Source: Methylosinus sp. LW4 (lineage in GTDB: Bacteria > Pseudomonadota > Alphaproteobacteria > Rhizobiales > Beijerinckiaceae). From it: a DNA stretch of 64,000 bases. Under the pieces are notes generated by a model that worked only from the letters and a program-made list of their open reading frames with translations, did not search any database and was not told the DNA's origin. The stretch spans positions 1,335,748-1,399,747 of the forward strand of contig NZ_KB900626.1 of NCBI RefSeq assembly GCF_000379125.1, given 5' to 3'. The position numbers were made by a program, and so were the translations under genes. Of this stretch, positions 1 to 9,222 are shown one piece after another (position 1 is the stretch's first letter; each line of letters opens with the position of its first letter).

Positions 1-571
1 CGAGCGCGTGGTCGAGATCGCCCTTGGCGCGCCAGGCGCGGCCGCGACCAGCCAGAGCGGCGGCCGATTTCTTGTCCAGCTCCAGCGCCTTGTCGTAATC
101 GGCGATCGCCTTGTCGAGATCGCCCTTCCCCTGATAGGCGCCGCCGCGGCCGAGATAGGCCGCCGCCGATTTCGGCTGCGCGACGAGGAGCTTGTCGTAA
201 TCGGCGATGGCGTGGTCGAAATCGCTCTTGGCGCGATAGGCGGCGGCGCGATCGGCGAGAACGACGGAGGAGGACGGGTCGATCTCCAGCGCCTTGTCGA
301 AATCGGCGAGCGCGCGCTCGAAATCGCCCTTGGCGTGATAGGCGCCGCCACGATTGACATAGGCCGCCACGCGGTTCGGCTTGGTCTCCTTGTCGCCGCG
401 CGCGATCACCTCGCCGCAGCCTTCTATGCGCTTGTCGGGATCGGCGGCGCGGCAGGACGCCCAGGCGTCGCCCTTGGCCTCGGCGGCGACGCAGACGAGG
501 GAGAAAGCCGCCGCCAGCGCGAGACGAAGCGGAGACCGAAACGAGGTGGAGACGAAAGCGTGGCGCGCCAT
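1..571 (-). CDS. Exported tetratricopeptide-repeat protein, C-terminus cut off by the window edge
   Basis: This leftward reading frame starts at an ATG at 571 and stays open to base 1, so only the first 190 residues are visible. Residues 1-32 form a signal peptide with a basic start, an Ala/Leu-rich core and a small-residue cleavage zone ending near AEAKG. A Cys-containing segment follows, then at least four consecutive 34-residue TPR units, each with the GxAYxxKGDxxxAxxDYDKALEL pattern characteristic of the family. TPR arrays bind protein partners, and this one would act in the periplasm or on the outer face of the membrane. Its partner cannot be told from the sequence. A GGAG-like element about 10 bases upstream supports the start. 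It is transcribed divergently from rnd. Confidence 0.8.
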   Translation of the reverse strand, partial: MARHAFVSTSFRSPLRLALAAAFSLVCVAAEAKGDAWASCRAADPDKRIEGCGEVIARGDKETKPNRVAAYVNRGGAYHAKGDFERALADFDKALEIDPSSSVVLADRAAAYRAKSDFDHAIADYDKLLVAQPKSAAAYLGRGGAYQGKGDLDKAIADYDKALELDKKSAAALAGRGRAWRAKGDLDHAL

Positions 572-883
572 GTGGCCGAGGGCTCCGTATAGTTGACTAT
601 TTCACTATGATTTCATTTCGCCGCTTCGAGAGCAATCGGAAAAACTGCGCATCGAGACGCGCGCCGCCTCAGCCTCCGCTCGGCCGAGGCGCGCAGAACG
701 GCCCGGATAAATGATTTTCCGAAACGGCTCAACAGATTGGCCGCCTTCGTATGCGCCGCGCGGGCCGTCGCGCCCAGCGCAGGCTCGGGCGTTCAGCAGG
801 AAAATCGGTCGAAAACATGCGTCGAGAGTGAGAAAACATGCGCAAAGACCCTTCAGGACCACAAAAAAGTACTCTAAGACTGC
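572..883. other. Divergent intergenic region between the TPR gene and rnd
   Basis: These 312 bases should hold the promoters of both flanking genes. I see no convincing paired -35/-10 elements in either direction and no credible small gene. The stretch at 593-611 is AT-rich but has no properly spaced promoter hexamers. Short open frames here are shadows of GC-rich non-coding DNA. Confidence 0.4.
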
Positions 884-2062
884 ATGTCGATGAGCCTCTT
901 GACCTCTACCGAAGATCTCGCCGCCGCCTGCGCCCGTCTCGCCCGACATCCGTTCGTCACCGTCGACACGGAGTTTTTGAGGGAAACGACTTTCTGGCCC
1001 AAGGTCTGCGTCATCCAGCTGGCCTCGCCCGAGGAGGCCTTCGCCGTCGACACCCTGTCCGAGGGGCTCGACCTCACGCCCTTTTTCGAGCTGATGGCCA
1101 ATGAAAGCGTGGTCAAGGTCTTCCACGCCGCGCGCCAGGACCTCGAGATCGTCTGGCGGCTGGCGCGGCTGATTCCCGCGCCCTTGTTCGACACGCAGGT
1201 CGCGGCCATGGTCTGCGGCTTCGGCGATCAGGTCTCCTATGTCGAATTGGTGAAAGCCATCGCCAAGGAGAGCCTCGACAAATCCTCCCGCTTCACCGAT
1301 TGGTCGAAGCGGCCTTTGTCCACGGCGCAGATCGACTACGCCATCGCCGACGTCACCCATTTGCGGCAGATCTACACGCATTTGCGCGCGCGGCTCGAGC
1401 GCTCCAACCGGCTCGACTGGCTCGTCGACGAGATGCGCACGCTGACGACGCCGGAGACCTATGAGCAGAGCCCGGAGAACGCCTGGGAGCGGCTGCGGCA
1501 TCGCGTGCGCAAGCCGCGCGACCTCGCCGTGCTGATGGAGCTCGCCGCCTGGCGCGAGGCCGAGGCGCAGGGCCGCGACGTGCCGCGCTCGCGCGTGCTC
1601 AAGGACGACATGCTGATCGAGATCGCCCTCGCCGCCCCGCGCACGCAGGAGGCGCTCGGCAATTTGCGCGCCTTCCCGCGCGGGCTCGAGCGCTCCCGCT
1701 CGGGGGCGGAAATCGTCGCCGCCGTGGAAAGAGCGCTGGCGCGCGACCCCGCGACGCTGCCGCGCATAGAGCGGGAGAAGCGCGGCAGCTCCAGCGGCGC
1801 CACGGTCGAGCTGCTCAAGGTGCTGCTGCGGCAGGTCGCCGAAGAGACGGGCGTCGCCACCAAGATGATCGCCACCGTCGAAGACCTCGAGGCCATCGCC
1901 GCCGACGATGGGGCGGACGTCCCTGCCCTCTCCGGCTGGCGGCGGGCGATCTTCGGCGACAAAGCTCTGCAGCTGAAGGCTGGACGACTGGCCCTCGCGG
2001 TCGAAAAAGGCCGGGTCGTCACCCTCGACTGGCAAGAGCTGGACGAGAGCGCCGCGCGCTGA
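884..2062 (+). CDS. rnd: Ribonuclease D
   Basis: This 392-residue protein is a 3'-to-5' exoribonuclease that trims tRNA precursors and other structured RNAs. The DEDD nuclease fold occupies about residues 1-175: motif Exo I is VDTEF near residue 27, Exo II is HAARQDLE near residue 80, and Exo III is YAIADVTHL with the Tyr that places it in the DEDDy subclass. An HRDC RNA-binding domain follows at about 205-290, then a C-terminal extension usual for alphaproteobacterial RNase D. Two Met codons, at 884 and 890, are possible starts, and neither has a strong Shine-Dalgarno sequence. Length and motif order match the family. The gene stands alone, with a strong hairpin 46 bases after its stop. Confidence 0.95.
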   Translation: MSMSLLTSTEDLAAACARLARHPFVTVDTEFLRETTFWPKVCVIQLASPEEAFAVDTLSEGLDLTPFFELMANESVVKVFHAARQDLEIVWRLARLIPAPLFDTQVAAMVCGFGDQVSYVELVKAIAKESLDKSSRFTDWSKRPLSTAQIDYAIADVTHLRQIYTHLRARLERSNRLDWLVDEMRTLTTPETYEQSPENAWERLRHRVRKPRDLAVLMELAAWREAEAQGRDVPRSRVLKDDMLIEIALAAPRTQEALGNLRAFPRGLERSRSGAEIVAAVERALARDPATLPRIEREKRGSSSGATVELLKVLLRQVAEETGVATKMIATVEDLEAIAADDGADVPALSGWRRAIFGDKALQLKAGRLALAVEKGRVVTLDWQELDESAAR

Positions 2063-2107
2063 AGCCCGCCTAAGGGTAGGCAGACTCCCCATTCTTTCAC
2101 CCATTCT

Positions 2108-2133
2108 CATCCCTATCTTGACGGATAGGGATG
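2108..2133 (+). terminator. Perfect 10-bp hairpin downstream of rnd
   Basis: CATCCCTATC at 2108-2117 pairs exactly with GATAGGGATG at 2124-2133 around a 6-base loop. It lies 46 bases past the rnd stop, where a terminator would be expected. No T-tract follows, so it could instead protect the 3' end of the RNA or be a binding site. The loop TTGACG also resembles a -35 hexamer, but no matching -10 is evident. Confidence 0.45.
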
Positions 2134-2282
2134 GGTGGCTCTTTGCCAACCCATCCAGCCCGTACAAACCCATCCATTTTGCGACGCACAACTCCTCTTT
2201 AGAGCTGAATTCATTGCCAAATCGAATGGTTCTATAGAAGCAGCCCTGCGACAAACCGCGCCTTGAATTTTTGCTGCTGCGG

Positions 2283-2311
2283 CGCAACATACGATCATGT
2301 TGCGACGCAAC
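2283..2311 (+). promoter_or_regulatory. Overlapping palindromes, candidate operator
   Basis: CGCAACAT at 2283-2290 is an exact inverted copy of ATGTTGCG at 2297-2304, with six bases between. The second arm overlaps another palindrome, GTTGCG-A-CGCAAC at 2299-2311. Three half sites thus lie in a 29-base stretch, 93 bases before the start codon of the exported protein at 2404. This layout is typical of a repressor or activator binding site. No regulator is identified, and an RNA hairpin in a leader is an alternative. Confidence 0.45.
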
Positions 2312-2403
2312 GTGAGCTCGACGCGGCTTCGGCGCGGTCGAGGAGCGGCGGTCGCAGGAGGCGCTTTCCAGCGCCGCCGCTGATTTCGAGGAAGGACAAG
2401 ACC

Positions 2404-2808
2404 ATGATGACTGCAGGCAAACGCATCTTCGCTCTGGCCCTCGCCGCTGTGCTGAGCCTCACGGCGGGCGTGGCCCTGCACGCCGAGCCCTATGGCGCGG
2501 CGGCTGCGCCCGTGACGCTGAAGCCGCTCGCCGCGGCCAGCTTCGACGCGGGCCAGAAACATGTGCTGAGCTATTTCGTCGGCGGCGACGGCGCCTGCCG
2601 GCTGACGGTGATCGTCTTCGACGCGCCGACGCTCGAGGCCGCCAACGCCAGCACGGCGACGACGCGCTTCATTGTGCCGATCTCCAGCGGCTCGTCCGCC
2701 AATCTCGACACCGCCGTCGCCAAGACGCTGCGCTTCTCCTGCTCCGCCGACGCCGGCGCCGTCACGGTGAGCACGAGCGAGCGCGTCGCGCCCCGCGCGG
2801 CCTATTGA
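2404..2808 (+). CDS. Small exported protein of unknown function
   Basis: The ATG at 2404 was chosen because an AGGAAGGA ribosome-binding sequence precedes it and a clear signal peptide follows; the frame is open further upstream, but that extension is Arg-rich and looks non-coding. The product is 134 residues. Residues 1-27 are a signal peptide (KRIFALALAAVLSL core, cleavage near ALHAEP). The mature part of about 107 residues contains two cysteines, at ACRLT and FSCSAD, that could form a disulfide, and it looks like a small beta-rich domain. I do not recognise a family. It probably acts in the periplasm. A possible operator lies upstream and a strong bidirectional hairpin follows the stop. 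Confidence 0.8.
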   Translation: MMTAGKRIFALALAAVLSLTAGVALHAEPYGAAAAPVTLKPLAAASFDAGQKHVLSYFVGGDGACRLTVIVFDAPTLEAANASTATTRFIVPISSGSSANLDTAVAKTLRFSCSADAGAVTVSTSERVAPRAAY

Positions 2809-2812
2809 TGAA

Positions 2813-2848
2813 GGCCGCCGCCTCCGTCAGAGGACGGAGGCGGCGGCC
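2813..2848. terminator. Bidirectional hairpin between convergent genes
   Basis: A perfect 16-bp stem (2813-2828 with 2833-2848) closes a 4-base loop AGAG. It sits between the stop of the exported protein and the stop of ppx and overlaps the last codons of ppx. It has no T-tract in either direction. Its place between two convergent 3' ends suggests it stops or stabilises both transcripts. Confidence 0.6.
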
Positions 2849-4407
2849 TCTATGACCGCCTCGGCCCCGATGAGACGGCCGAGCGCCTTGGACCGGCTGG
2901 CCAGCCGCTCGCTGACGAGATCGGCGAATTCCGGCGGCAGCGACAGAATCAGCCTCCCCTCATGCGTGACCAGCGGCGTGCGCGGCAAGACGCCGGGCAT
3001 GGCCGCCGTCAGCAGATAAGCGACCCGCAGCGCCGCCGAGAGCACGCGGGCGCGCTCCAGCAAGCGCGGCGACAGCAGGCCGCGCACCGGCAGAGCGCCC
3101 TCGCTGTCCGGCCCGGCGTGGCGCAGCACCGCCACCAGCGCCAAAAAGGCGCGGCCCGGATGATCGACGGCCACGAAGGCGGAATTGGCGATCACATTCA
3201 TCGCCTGATTGGCGCGATAATCGGGATGGGCGCGCCAGCTGACATCCGACAGAAAGCAGGCCGTGTGGCGCAGCCGCGCCTCATCCTCGGTCTCCGGCAG
3301 GCCGGAGGAGGAAAACAGCGCGTCGGTCCAAGCGATGAGATCATCGCCATAGCCGGGCGCGCGCGCCATGGCGCGCTCCAATTCACGCGCGGCGGCGACC
3401 AGCGGATCGGCCGCGCGCTGCTGCGGCGACAGGCGCTCATAGAGCAGGCCCTCGCGCACGCCGGCGGCGGAGATGACGATCTCCTTGGGCCGCGCCTTGC
3501 GAATCACCTCGTCGAGAACGATCGCGCCATAGGCGAGCAGCGGACGGCGCGCCGCCGAGACCGCGGCGATATCGGCCAGCGCCTCGCTGTCGACGCGCTC
3601 CAGCAGGCTGGCGAATTCCGCCGCGTCGCTGGTCGGGATGCGATAATTATGCATCATGTCGAGCGGATAATTGCGCTGGCGCATATGCAGCCGCGCCAGC
3701 GCGCGCCATGTGCCGCCGACGGCGTAGAAGGTCCGCCCCTTGAGCCGCTGCAGCGGCGGCGCCTCGTCGATCGCCTTGCGGGCGATGCGCGACGCCTGGC
3801 GGGTCGAGCGGCTGGCGGCGTCCATCAGCGCGAGGCCGCCGAGCGGCAGCGTCACCCCCTCGCCCATCTCGCCGTCATGCAGATCTATGAGCTCAAGCGA
3901 GCCGCCGCCGAGGTCGCCGACCACTCCGTCCGGCTCGTGGATGGCGGAGATCACGCCGAGCGCCGAAAGCTCGGCCTCGCGGCGGCCGGACAGCAGCGAA
4001 ATTTCGCGGCCGATCGCCTCCTGCGCGGCGGCGAGGAAGGCGGCGCCATTGACGGCGTCGCGCGCGGCCGCGGTCGCGATCACCTCTATGTCGCCGATCT
4101 CCATGATCTCGCAGAGCGAGCGAAAGCGCCGCAGCGCCGCGAGCGCCTTGCGAATCGCATCATCGGGCAGCCGGCCGGTCGTGACGACGCCGCGCCCGAG
4201 GCCGCACATGGCCTTTTCGTTGAAGATCGGCGTCAGCGCGCGCCCCAACGCCGAATAGGCGACGAGACGCACCGAATTGGAGCCGATGTCGACGATCGCG
4301 ACAGGCCGCTGCGTTTCTTCCGCACGCGCCGCCTCTACCTCCGCCGCGTCATTCCTCACGCGGCTTGAGGAGCGAACGCGGGCGCCATTCCTTGAGAGAC
4401 TTGCCAC
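2827..4407 (-). CDS. ppx: Ppx/GppA exopolyphosphatase family phosphatase
   Basis: This protein belongs to the ASKHA-fold Ppx/GppA family, which removes terminal phosphates from polyphosphate or converts pppGpp to ppGpp. The phosphate-1 motif [10 protein letters not shown] lies near residues 39-48, a second nucleotide-binding motif [10 protein letters not shown] near 165-174, and a third, [11 protein letters not shown], near 230. A helical C-terminal domain follows at about 330-526. Starting at GTG 4407 gives 526 residues and a 59-base overlap with ppk1. A second GTG at 4356 gives 509 residues and overlaps the ppk1 stop by only 8 bases; neither has a clear Shine-Dalgarno sequence, so the start is open. 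The synthase Ppk1 directly upstream makes exopolyphosphatase the likelier role. Confidence 0.92.
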   Translation of the reverse strand: MASLSRNGARVRSSSRVRNDAAEVEAARAEETQRPVAIVDIGSNSVRLVAYSALGRALTPIFNEKAMCGLGRGVVTTGRLPDDAIRKALAALRRFRSLCEIMEIGDIEVIATAAARDAVNGAAFLAAAQEAIGREISLLSGRREAELSALGVISAIHEPDGVVGDLGGGSLELIDLHDGEMGEGVTLPLGGLALMDAASRSTRQASRIARKAIDEAPPLQRLKGRTFYAVGGTWRALARLHMRQRNYPLDMMHNYRIPTSDAAEFASLLERVDSEALADIAAVSAARRPLLAYGAIVLDEVIRKARPKEIVISAAGVREGLLYERLSPQQRAADPLVAAARELERAMARAPGYGDDLIAWTDALFSSSGLPETEDEARLRHTACFLSDVSWRAHPDYRANQAMNVIANSAFVAVDHPGRAFLALVAVLRHAGPDSEGALPVRGLLSPRLLERARVLSAALRVAYLLTAAMPGVLPRTPLVTHEGRLILSLPPEFADLVSERLASRSKALGRLIGAEAVIEAAASVL

Positions 4408-6574
4408 GGCCAGAGAGACTCGGGTTGGTCATGAAGTATTTATGGGCGTTGAACCGCTCTTCGCCCTCCGGGGGAGTTATGCGTAACGAAGAGCCATCCG
4501 GCAAGACTCGATAGCTCTGCTCATTGTCGATGAGATTGGCCAGCATGATCTGATCGAGAATCTGCTGATGCACCGTCGGATTGGTGATCGGCATCAGCAC
4601 CTCGACGCGGCGGTCGAGGTTGCGCGGCATGAGATCGGCCGAGGAAATATAGACATGGGCCTTGGCGTGCGGCAGCGCATGGCCGCCGCCGAAGCAATAG
4701 ACGCGCGCATGCTCGAGGAAACGCCCGACGATCGATTTCACGCGGATATTGTCGGAAAGGCCCGGCACGCCCGGCCGCAGGCAGCAGATGCCGCGCACGA
4801 CGAACTCGATCGACACGCCCGCCTGCGAGGCGTGATAGAGCGCGTCGATGATCTCGGGATCGACGAGAGCGTTGCATTTTCCCCAGATGGCCGCCGGCTT
4901 GCCAGCCTTGGCGAAGCCGATCTCCTGCTCGATATGCTCGAGCAGCCGCGTCTTGAGCGAGATGGGCGACACCGCCATGCGCTCGAGACCCGCGGGCTCC
5001 GCATAGCCGGTGATGAAATTGAAGATGCGCGACACGTCGCGGCCGATCGCCGGATCGGCGGTGAAGAGCGAGATGTCCGTATAAACGCGCGCCGTCACCG
5101 GATGATAATTGCCCGTGCCGACATGGCAATAAGTGACGATGCCGCCGCCCTCGCGCCGCACCACCATCGACAGCTTGCCATGCGTCTTCAGCTCGATGAA
5201 GCCGAACACGACCTGCGCGCCGGCGCGCTCGAGATCGCGCGCCCAGCGGATGTTCGCCTCCTCGTCGAAGCGCGCCTTCAGCTCGACCAGCGCCGTCACC
5301 GACTTTCCGGCCTCCGCCGCCTCCACCAGCGCGCGCACGATGGGGCTGTTGGAAGAGGTGCGATAGAGCGTCTGCTTGATCGCGACCACATTGGGATCGC
5401 GCGCCGCCTGCTGCAGGAATTGCACGACGACGTCGAAGGATTCGTAAGGGTGATGGACCGCGAGGTCCTTCTGCTTGATGGCGAGGAAGCAATCGCCGCC
5501 ATTGTCGCGCACGCGCTCTGGGAAGCGCGGCGTGTAGGGCTTGAACTTGAGATCGGGCCGATCGAGCGCGACCACCTCTGAGAGATCGTTCAGCGCCAGC
5601 ATTCCATCGAGCACGAAAATCTCGTCATCGCCGACATCGAGCTCCTCGGCGACGAGGGCGCGCAGCGCCTCCGGCATGTCCGAGGCGACCTCGAGGCGAA
5701 TGACCGAGCCGCGGCGGCGACGCTTCAGCGCCGTCTCGAACAGACGGACCAGATCTTCGGCCTCCTCCTCCACCTCGAGATCGCTGTCGCGAATGAGGCG
5801 GAAAATGCCCTGCCCCTTGAGCTGATAGCCGGGAAAGAGCTTTTGCGCATTGATGGCGATCAAGGTCTCGAGCAGCATAAAGCGCTCGCGCCCCTGCCCG
5901 CCCGCGCTCGGCAGACGCACGAAACGCTCGATCTTGGGCGGCAGGCGCACCAGCGCATGAAGCGTCTTGCGATCCCCCGGACGCACCAGCTCCAGCGCGA
6001 GGGTGAAGCCGAGATTGGGGATGAAGGGGAAAGGATGCGCCGGATCGATGGCGAGCGGCGTCAGCACCGGAAAGACGCGCGAGAGGAAATGGTCTTCCAG
6101 CCATTCGCGGTCGCCCTTGGAGAGATGCCCCGGCTCCACGATGACGATGCCGACATCCTCGATCTCGCGGCGCAGCTCGCGCCAGCGCCGCGTCTGCGCC
6201 GTGGTGAGCAGCGCCACGCGCTCGTTGATCTTCACCAGCTGCTCGGCCGGGGTCAGCCCGTCCTGCGAAAGAGTGGCGACGCCGGTGCGCACCTGGCCGC
6301 GCAGGCCGGCGACGCGCACCATGAAGAATTCGTCGAGATTATTGGCGGAGATGGAGAGGAAGCGCAGCTGCTCCAGCAGAGGATGATTGCGATTGGACGC
6401 CTCCTCGAGAACGCGGCGGTTGAACTCGAGCCAGGACAATTCGCGATTGATGAAGCGCTGCGGCAGAGCGGCGAGCTCCTCGGGACGCTCCAGAATCTCG
6501 CCCGGCTGGTCCATGACGGGAATATCGGCCCCGGTGCGCTCGGCCTCGAGATTGTCCTGGATGTGCTTCGACAT
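4349..6574 (-). CDS. ppk1: Polyphosphate kinase 1
   Basis: Ppk1 reversibly transfers the terminal phosphate of ATP to a growing polyphosphate chain at the membrane. The ATG at 6574 follows an AGAGGTGG ribosome-binding sequence and gives 741 residues, in the normal range. The N-terminal domain begins at [13 protein letters not shown], and the CHAD-like middle domain follows. The catalytic half has the phosphohistidine motif [17 protein letters not shown] and the second conserved histidine region [17 protein letters not shown]. Both histidines needed for autophosphorylation appear intact. The gene lies 61 bases after hdaA and overlaps ppx, so synthesis and breakdown of polyphosphate are co-transcribed. 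Confidence 0.97.
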   Translation of the reverse strand: MSKHIQDNLEAERTGADIPVMDQPGEILERPEELAALPQRFINRELSWLEFNRRVLEEASNRNHPLLEQLRFLSISANNLDEFFMVRVAGLRGQVRTGVATLSQDGLTPAEQLVKINERVALLTTAQTRRWRELRREIEDVGIVIVEPGHLSKGDREWLEDHFLSRVFPVLTPLAIDPAHPFPFIPNLGFTLALELVRPGDRKTLHALVRLPPKIERFVRLPSAGGQGRERFMLLETLIAINAQKLFPGYQLKGQGIFRLIRDSDLEVEEEAEDLVRLFETALKRRRRGSVIRLEVASDMPEALRALVAEELDVGDDEIFVLDGMLALNDLSEVVALDRPDLKFKPYTPRFPERVRDNGGDCFLAIKQKDLAVHHPYESFDVVVQFLQQAARDPNVVAIKQTLYRTSSNSPIVRALVEAAEAGKSVTALVELKARFDEEANIRWARDLERAGAQVVFGFIELKTHGKLSMVVRREGGGIVTYCHVGTGNYHPVTARVYTDISLFTADPAIGRDVSRIFNFITGYAEPAGLERMAVSPISLKTRLLEHIEQEIGFAKAGKPAAIWGKCNALVDPEIIDALYHASQAGVSIEFVVRGICCLRPGVPGLSDNIRVKSIVGRFLEHARVYCFGGGHALPHAKAHVYISSADLMPRNLDRRVEVLMPITNPTVHQQILDQIMLANLIDNEQSYRVLPDGSSLRITPPEGEERFNAHKYFMTNPSLSGRGKSLKEWRPRSLLKPREE

Positions 6575-6635
6575 GCTTTTTCCACCTCTCGCCCGCCGGC
6601 GCGATTCTGACAGATTTTCCACCATCCGAAAGCCC

Positions 6636-7328
6636 TCACGCGCCGCGCGAGGCGTCGATCAGCTGGAGAAGCTCGCCCGCGAGCGCGCGCGTGACCGGAC
6701 GGCCGCGCGCCAGCGCCTCCTCGTCGAGCATGCGCACAAAGGCGCGAGCCGCCTCGAGCGAGCGCTCGAGCCGAAGCGCGACATAGTCGACCAGCGTCGC
6801 CTCTACCGCCAGCTGACGGTCGCGGAACAGCTTTTCCAGCACGGCGCGAATCAGAGAATCGTCCGGCGCGCCGATTTCTACGACCGGCGCACGACGTAAA
6901 CGCGACAATAGGTCGGGAAGCGCGATTTGCAGCGCAGACGGAGGCCGCCGCGAGGTGACGAGCAGCGACCCGCCGCTTTCCCGTAGAAAATTCATCAAAT
7001 GAAACAATGCCGTCTCATCCGTCACCGCCTCCAGCCCGTCGAGCATCGCCGCGGCGCCGGCGAGCCGGCCGGGCTCGGGAATCTCGGTCGGAGAGACGAG
7101 AACGGCGTCGTTGCGACGCGCGAAAATGGCGCCGAGATGGGTCTTGCCGGATCCCGGCGGGCCGACGAGCAGCAGCGCGCTGTCGGGCCAGTCCGGCCAG
7201 CGCGAGATCATCTCATAGGCCGCGCGATTGGCGGGGGAGATCAGAAAATCCGCCTCGCCATAGCGCGGCTCGCCGGCCAGATCGAAGAAGAGCTGGGCGG
7301 GCCCGCGGCGAGAATCGCCTTCTGGCAT
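6636..7328 (-). CDS. hdaA: HdaA, regulatory inactivator of DnaA
   Basis: This 230-residue DnaA-like AAA+ protein works with the beta sliding clamp to stimulate ATP hydrolysis by DnaA and so prevents over-initiation of replication. Near the N-terminus (residues 12-17) the sequence QLFFDL resembles the clamp-binding motif of Hda proteins. The Walker A motif GPPGSGKT lies at 56-63, and a sensor region with TSRRPPSAL follows at about 125. The DNA-binding domain IV of DnaA is absent, as is usual for Hda. The stop of the AI-2E transporter gene is 4 bases upstream, so the two are translated from one message with ppk1 and ppx. Confidence 0.9.
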   Translation of the reverse strand: MPEGDSRRGPAQLFFDLAGEPRYGEADFLISPANRAAYEMISRWPDWPDSALLLVGPPGSGKTHLGAIFARRNDAVLVSPTEIPEPGRLAGAAAMLDGLEAVTDETALFHLMNFLRESGGSLLVTSRRPPSALQIALPDLLSRLRRAPVVEIGAPDDSLIRAVLEKLFRDRQLAVEATLVDYVALRLERSLEAARAFVRMLDEEALARGRPVTRALAGELLQLIDASRGA

Positions 7329-7332
7329 GGGC

Positions 7333-8478
7333 TCAGCTCTCCCCCGGCGCGGCCGGGCCGAGAAACAGCGCGCTCTGACGATAACGCCGCACGGCGAAGC
7401 GCAGAATGACGCCGAGCGCGGCCGCGACCGGAGCCGCCAGCAGCAGCCCGGTGAAGCCGAACAGCGATCCCGCCGCGAGCAGAGCGAACATCAGCCAAAC
7501 GGGATGCACGCCGATGGAGCCGCCGACGAGGCGCGGCGACAGCACATTGCCATCGAGGAAGAGGCCCGTGGAGACGACCGCCACGGCCATGGCCAGCAGC
7601 CGCCAATCCGGCCAGCCCTGCACCAGAGCGACGATGATCGACAGGACGAAAGCGGTGATCGAGCCGACATAGGGCACGAAGCTGAGCACGCCGGCGCTGA
7701 CGCCGATGAGGAAGCCGAAATTCAAGCCGATGAGCGACAGGCCGATGCTGTACCACAGGCCCAGGAACAGGCAGACGAGCGCCTGGCCGCGCAGAAAGCC
7801 GGCCAGCGCTCTGTCTATGTCGCGAGCGATGGCGCGCACATCGTCGCGATAGCGCGGCGGCGTCAGCTGATCGAGCGTCGCGACCATATCGTCCCAGTCG
7901 AGCAGAATGTAGAAGGCGACGACCGGCGTGATGACCACCAGCGAGACCATATTGACGAGCGCCGCGCCGCCGGAAACCAGCGATTTGAGAAACGCGGCGC
8001 CCATGCGCGCGGCCTCGCTGGCGAGGTCGTTCACATATTTCTGCGTGTCGAGCGAGGCGTCGGAGACCGGCAGGCCGAGCTTCTCATAGACGCTGCGCAT
8101 AAAATCGCCGGTAGCCTCGCGGCTGACATGCGTGAGCAGCCCTTGCAGAGTGGTGAGATAGCCGGGCAGGCTCTCGAGGAACTCGCTGAATTGCCGGGTG
8201 AGCACCGGCGCGATCAGCAGCACGATCGCCGCCGCCAGCACGACGAACACAGTCAAAATGACGAAAGAGGCGCCGAGGCGCGAGAGGCCGAGCGTCTGCA
8301 GTCGATCGGCGACCGGATCGAGCAGATAGCCGAGCGCGAGCCCCGCCAGAAAAGGCGCCAGCACCGCGCTCAGAAAATAGAACAGCGCGAAGACGAGAAG
8401 AATCGTCGCCGTCCAGAAGGCGAGCCGCCGGTCCAGCGCGTTCGAAACGCGCGCCTCCCCCATCTCACGCTCCGACAT
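7333..8478 (-). CDS. AI-2E family (PerM-like) transporter
   Basis: This 381-residue inner-membrane protein has about seven to eight hydrophobic segments: a pair at residues 20-65, one near 80-105, a long soluble insert at about 110-200, then a cluster in the C-terminal half. This topology and the ending GLLLAAPVAAALGVILRFAVRRYR fit the AI-2E/PerM family, whose members are exporters or channels of differing and often unknown substrate. Its start overlaps the upstream phosphatidyltransferase gene by 14 bases, and hdaA follows after 4 bases. The same neighbourhood occurs in other Rhizobiales as far as I recall. No substrate can be inferred. Confidence 0.88.
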   Translation of the reverse strand: MSEREMGEARVSNALDRRLAFWTATILLVFALFYFLSAVLAPFLAGLALGYLLDPVADRLQTLGLSRLGASFVILTVFVVLAAAIVLLIAPVLTRQFSEFLESLPGYLTTLQGLLTHVSREATGDFMRSVYEKLGLPVSDASLDTQKYVNDLASEAARMGAAFLKSLVSGGAALVNMVSLVVITPVVAFYILLDWDDMVATLDQLTPPRYRDDVRAIARDIDRALAGFLRGQALVCLFLGLWYSIGLSLIGLNFGFLIGVSAGVLSFVPYVGSITAFVLSIIVALVQGWPDWRLLAMAVAVVSTGLFLDGNVLSPRLVGGSIGVHPVWLMFALLAAGSLFGFTGLLLAAPVAAALGVILRFAVRRYRQSALFLGPAAPGES

Positions 8479-9037
8479 CGTCTGGTCCCATGAGCTTGAC
8501 CCAGCGCCAGAGATAGACGCTGGCGGAAGCGACGGTCAATGCCGCGACCGCGGCCATTAGAAGGCTGTCCACGCCATGGAGCGAAATGGCGAAGGCCTCG
8601 CCCGCGAGCACAATGGCCGCGAGCAGCAGCTGCGCCGCCGTCGTGGCCTTGGAGACCGGCAAGGGACGAAGGTCCATGGGGCGTGCGAGCAGCCAGGACA
8701 CGAACACGGCCCCGACGATCATCACATCGCGCGAGATCACCAGCAGGGCGAGCCAGGAGGGCAGCACGCCCTTGATCGCCAGCGTCGCATAGATGGAGAC
8801 GATCAGCGCCTTGTCGGCGATGGGGTCGAGCACGGCGCCGAGCTCTGTGCGCAGATCGAAGGTCTTGGCCAGCCAGCCGTCGAGCGCGTCCGACGCGCCG
8901 GCGAGAACGAAGATCGCGAAAGCGGCGCGCCAATGATCGCCGACGATCATGTCGATCGCGGCCGGCGTCAGCACGAGACGCCCGATGGTGATGAAATTCG
9001 GCAGCCAGCGCAGGCAGAGGGAACGCATGACCATCAT
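8465..9037 (-). CDS. CDP-alcohol phosphatidyltransferase
   Basis: This 190-residue integral membrane enzyme should transfer a phosphatidyl group from CDP-diacylglycerol to an alcohol such as glycerol-3-phosphate. The family signature DG-x2-A-(R/K)-x8-G-x3-D-x3-D is present as DALDGWLAK ... GAVLDPIAD; the usual Arg is Lys here. Four to five further hydrophobic helices follow. The N-terminus LPNFITIGRLVLTP is typical of PgsA-like proteins, so phosphatidylglycerophosphate synthase is likely, but another acceptor is possible. ATG codons at 9037, 9034 and 9028 compete as starts, with no strong ribosome-binding site. It is the first gene of the leftward run through ppx. Confidence 0.87.
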   Translation of the reverse strand: MMVMRSLCLRWLPNFITIGRLVLTPAAIDMIVGDHWRAAFAIFVLAGASDALDGWLAKTFDLRTELGAVLDPIADKALIVSIYATLAIKGVLPSWLALLVISRDVMIVGAVFVSWLLARPMDLRPLPVSKATTAAQLLLAAIVLAGEAFAISLHGVDSLLMAAVAALTVASASVYLWRWVKLMGPDDVGA

Positions 9038-9222
9038 ATCTGGCGCGCCGAGGGCTGAGCGCTAGGGCGAATCCGCAGATGTCCGCAGGCGCATCGCGGC
9101 GGAGGCGCCGCCGCATCGACTGTGAGCGCGCGCACAGGAGGCGAAAATCCGCCTGCTAATGTGACCTCCGCGTCTGCGCCGCTCCCGATTTCGATTCAGC
9201 GCTCCTCGAGGGGAATTGACCC

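Larger units (their letters stand above)
2063..2403 (+). other. Intergenic region with hairpin and palindromic operator-like elements
   Basis: This 341-base stretch separates rnd from the small exported protein. It contains a perfect 10-bp hairpin soon after rnd, a short direct repeat AACCCATCCA (around 2149 and 2167), and three overlapping half sites of a CGCAACAT-type element at 2283-2311, all described separately. No additional gene is evident. Confidence 0.5.

Noticed and set aside
605..2290. Long minus-strand open frame across rnd
   Set aside because: It is antisense to RNase D, is Arg/Gly-rich and matches no family; such frames are common in GC-rich DNA.
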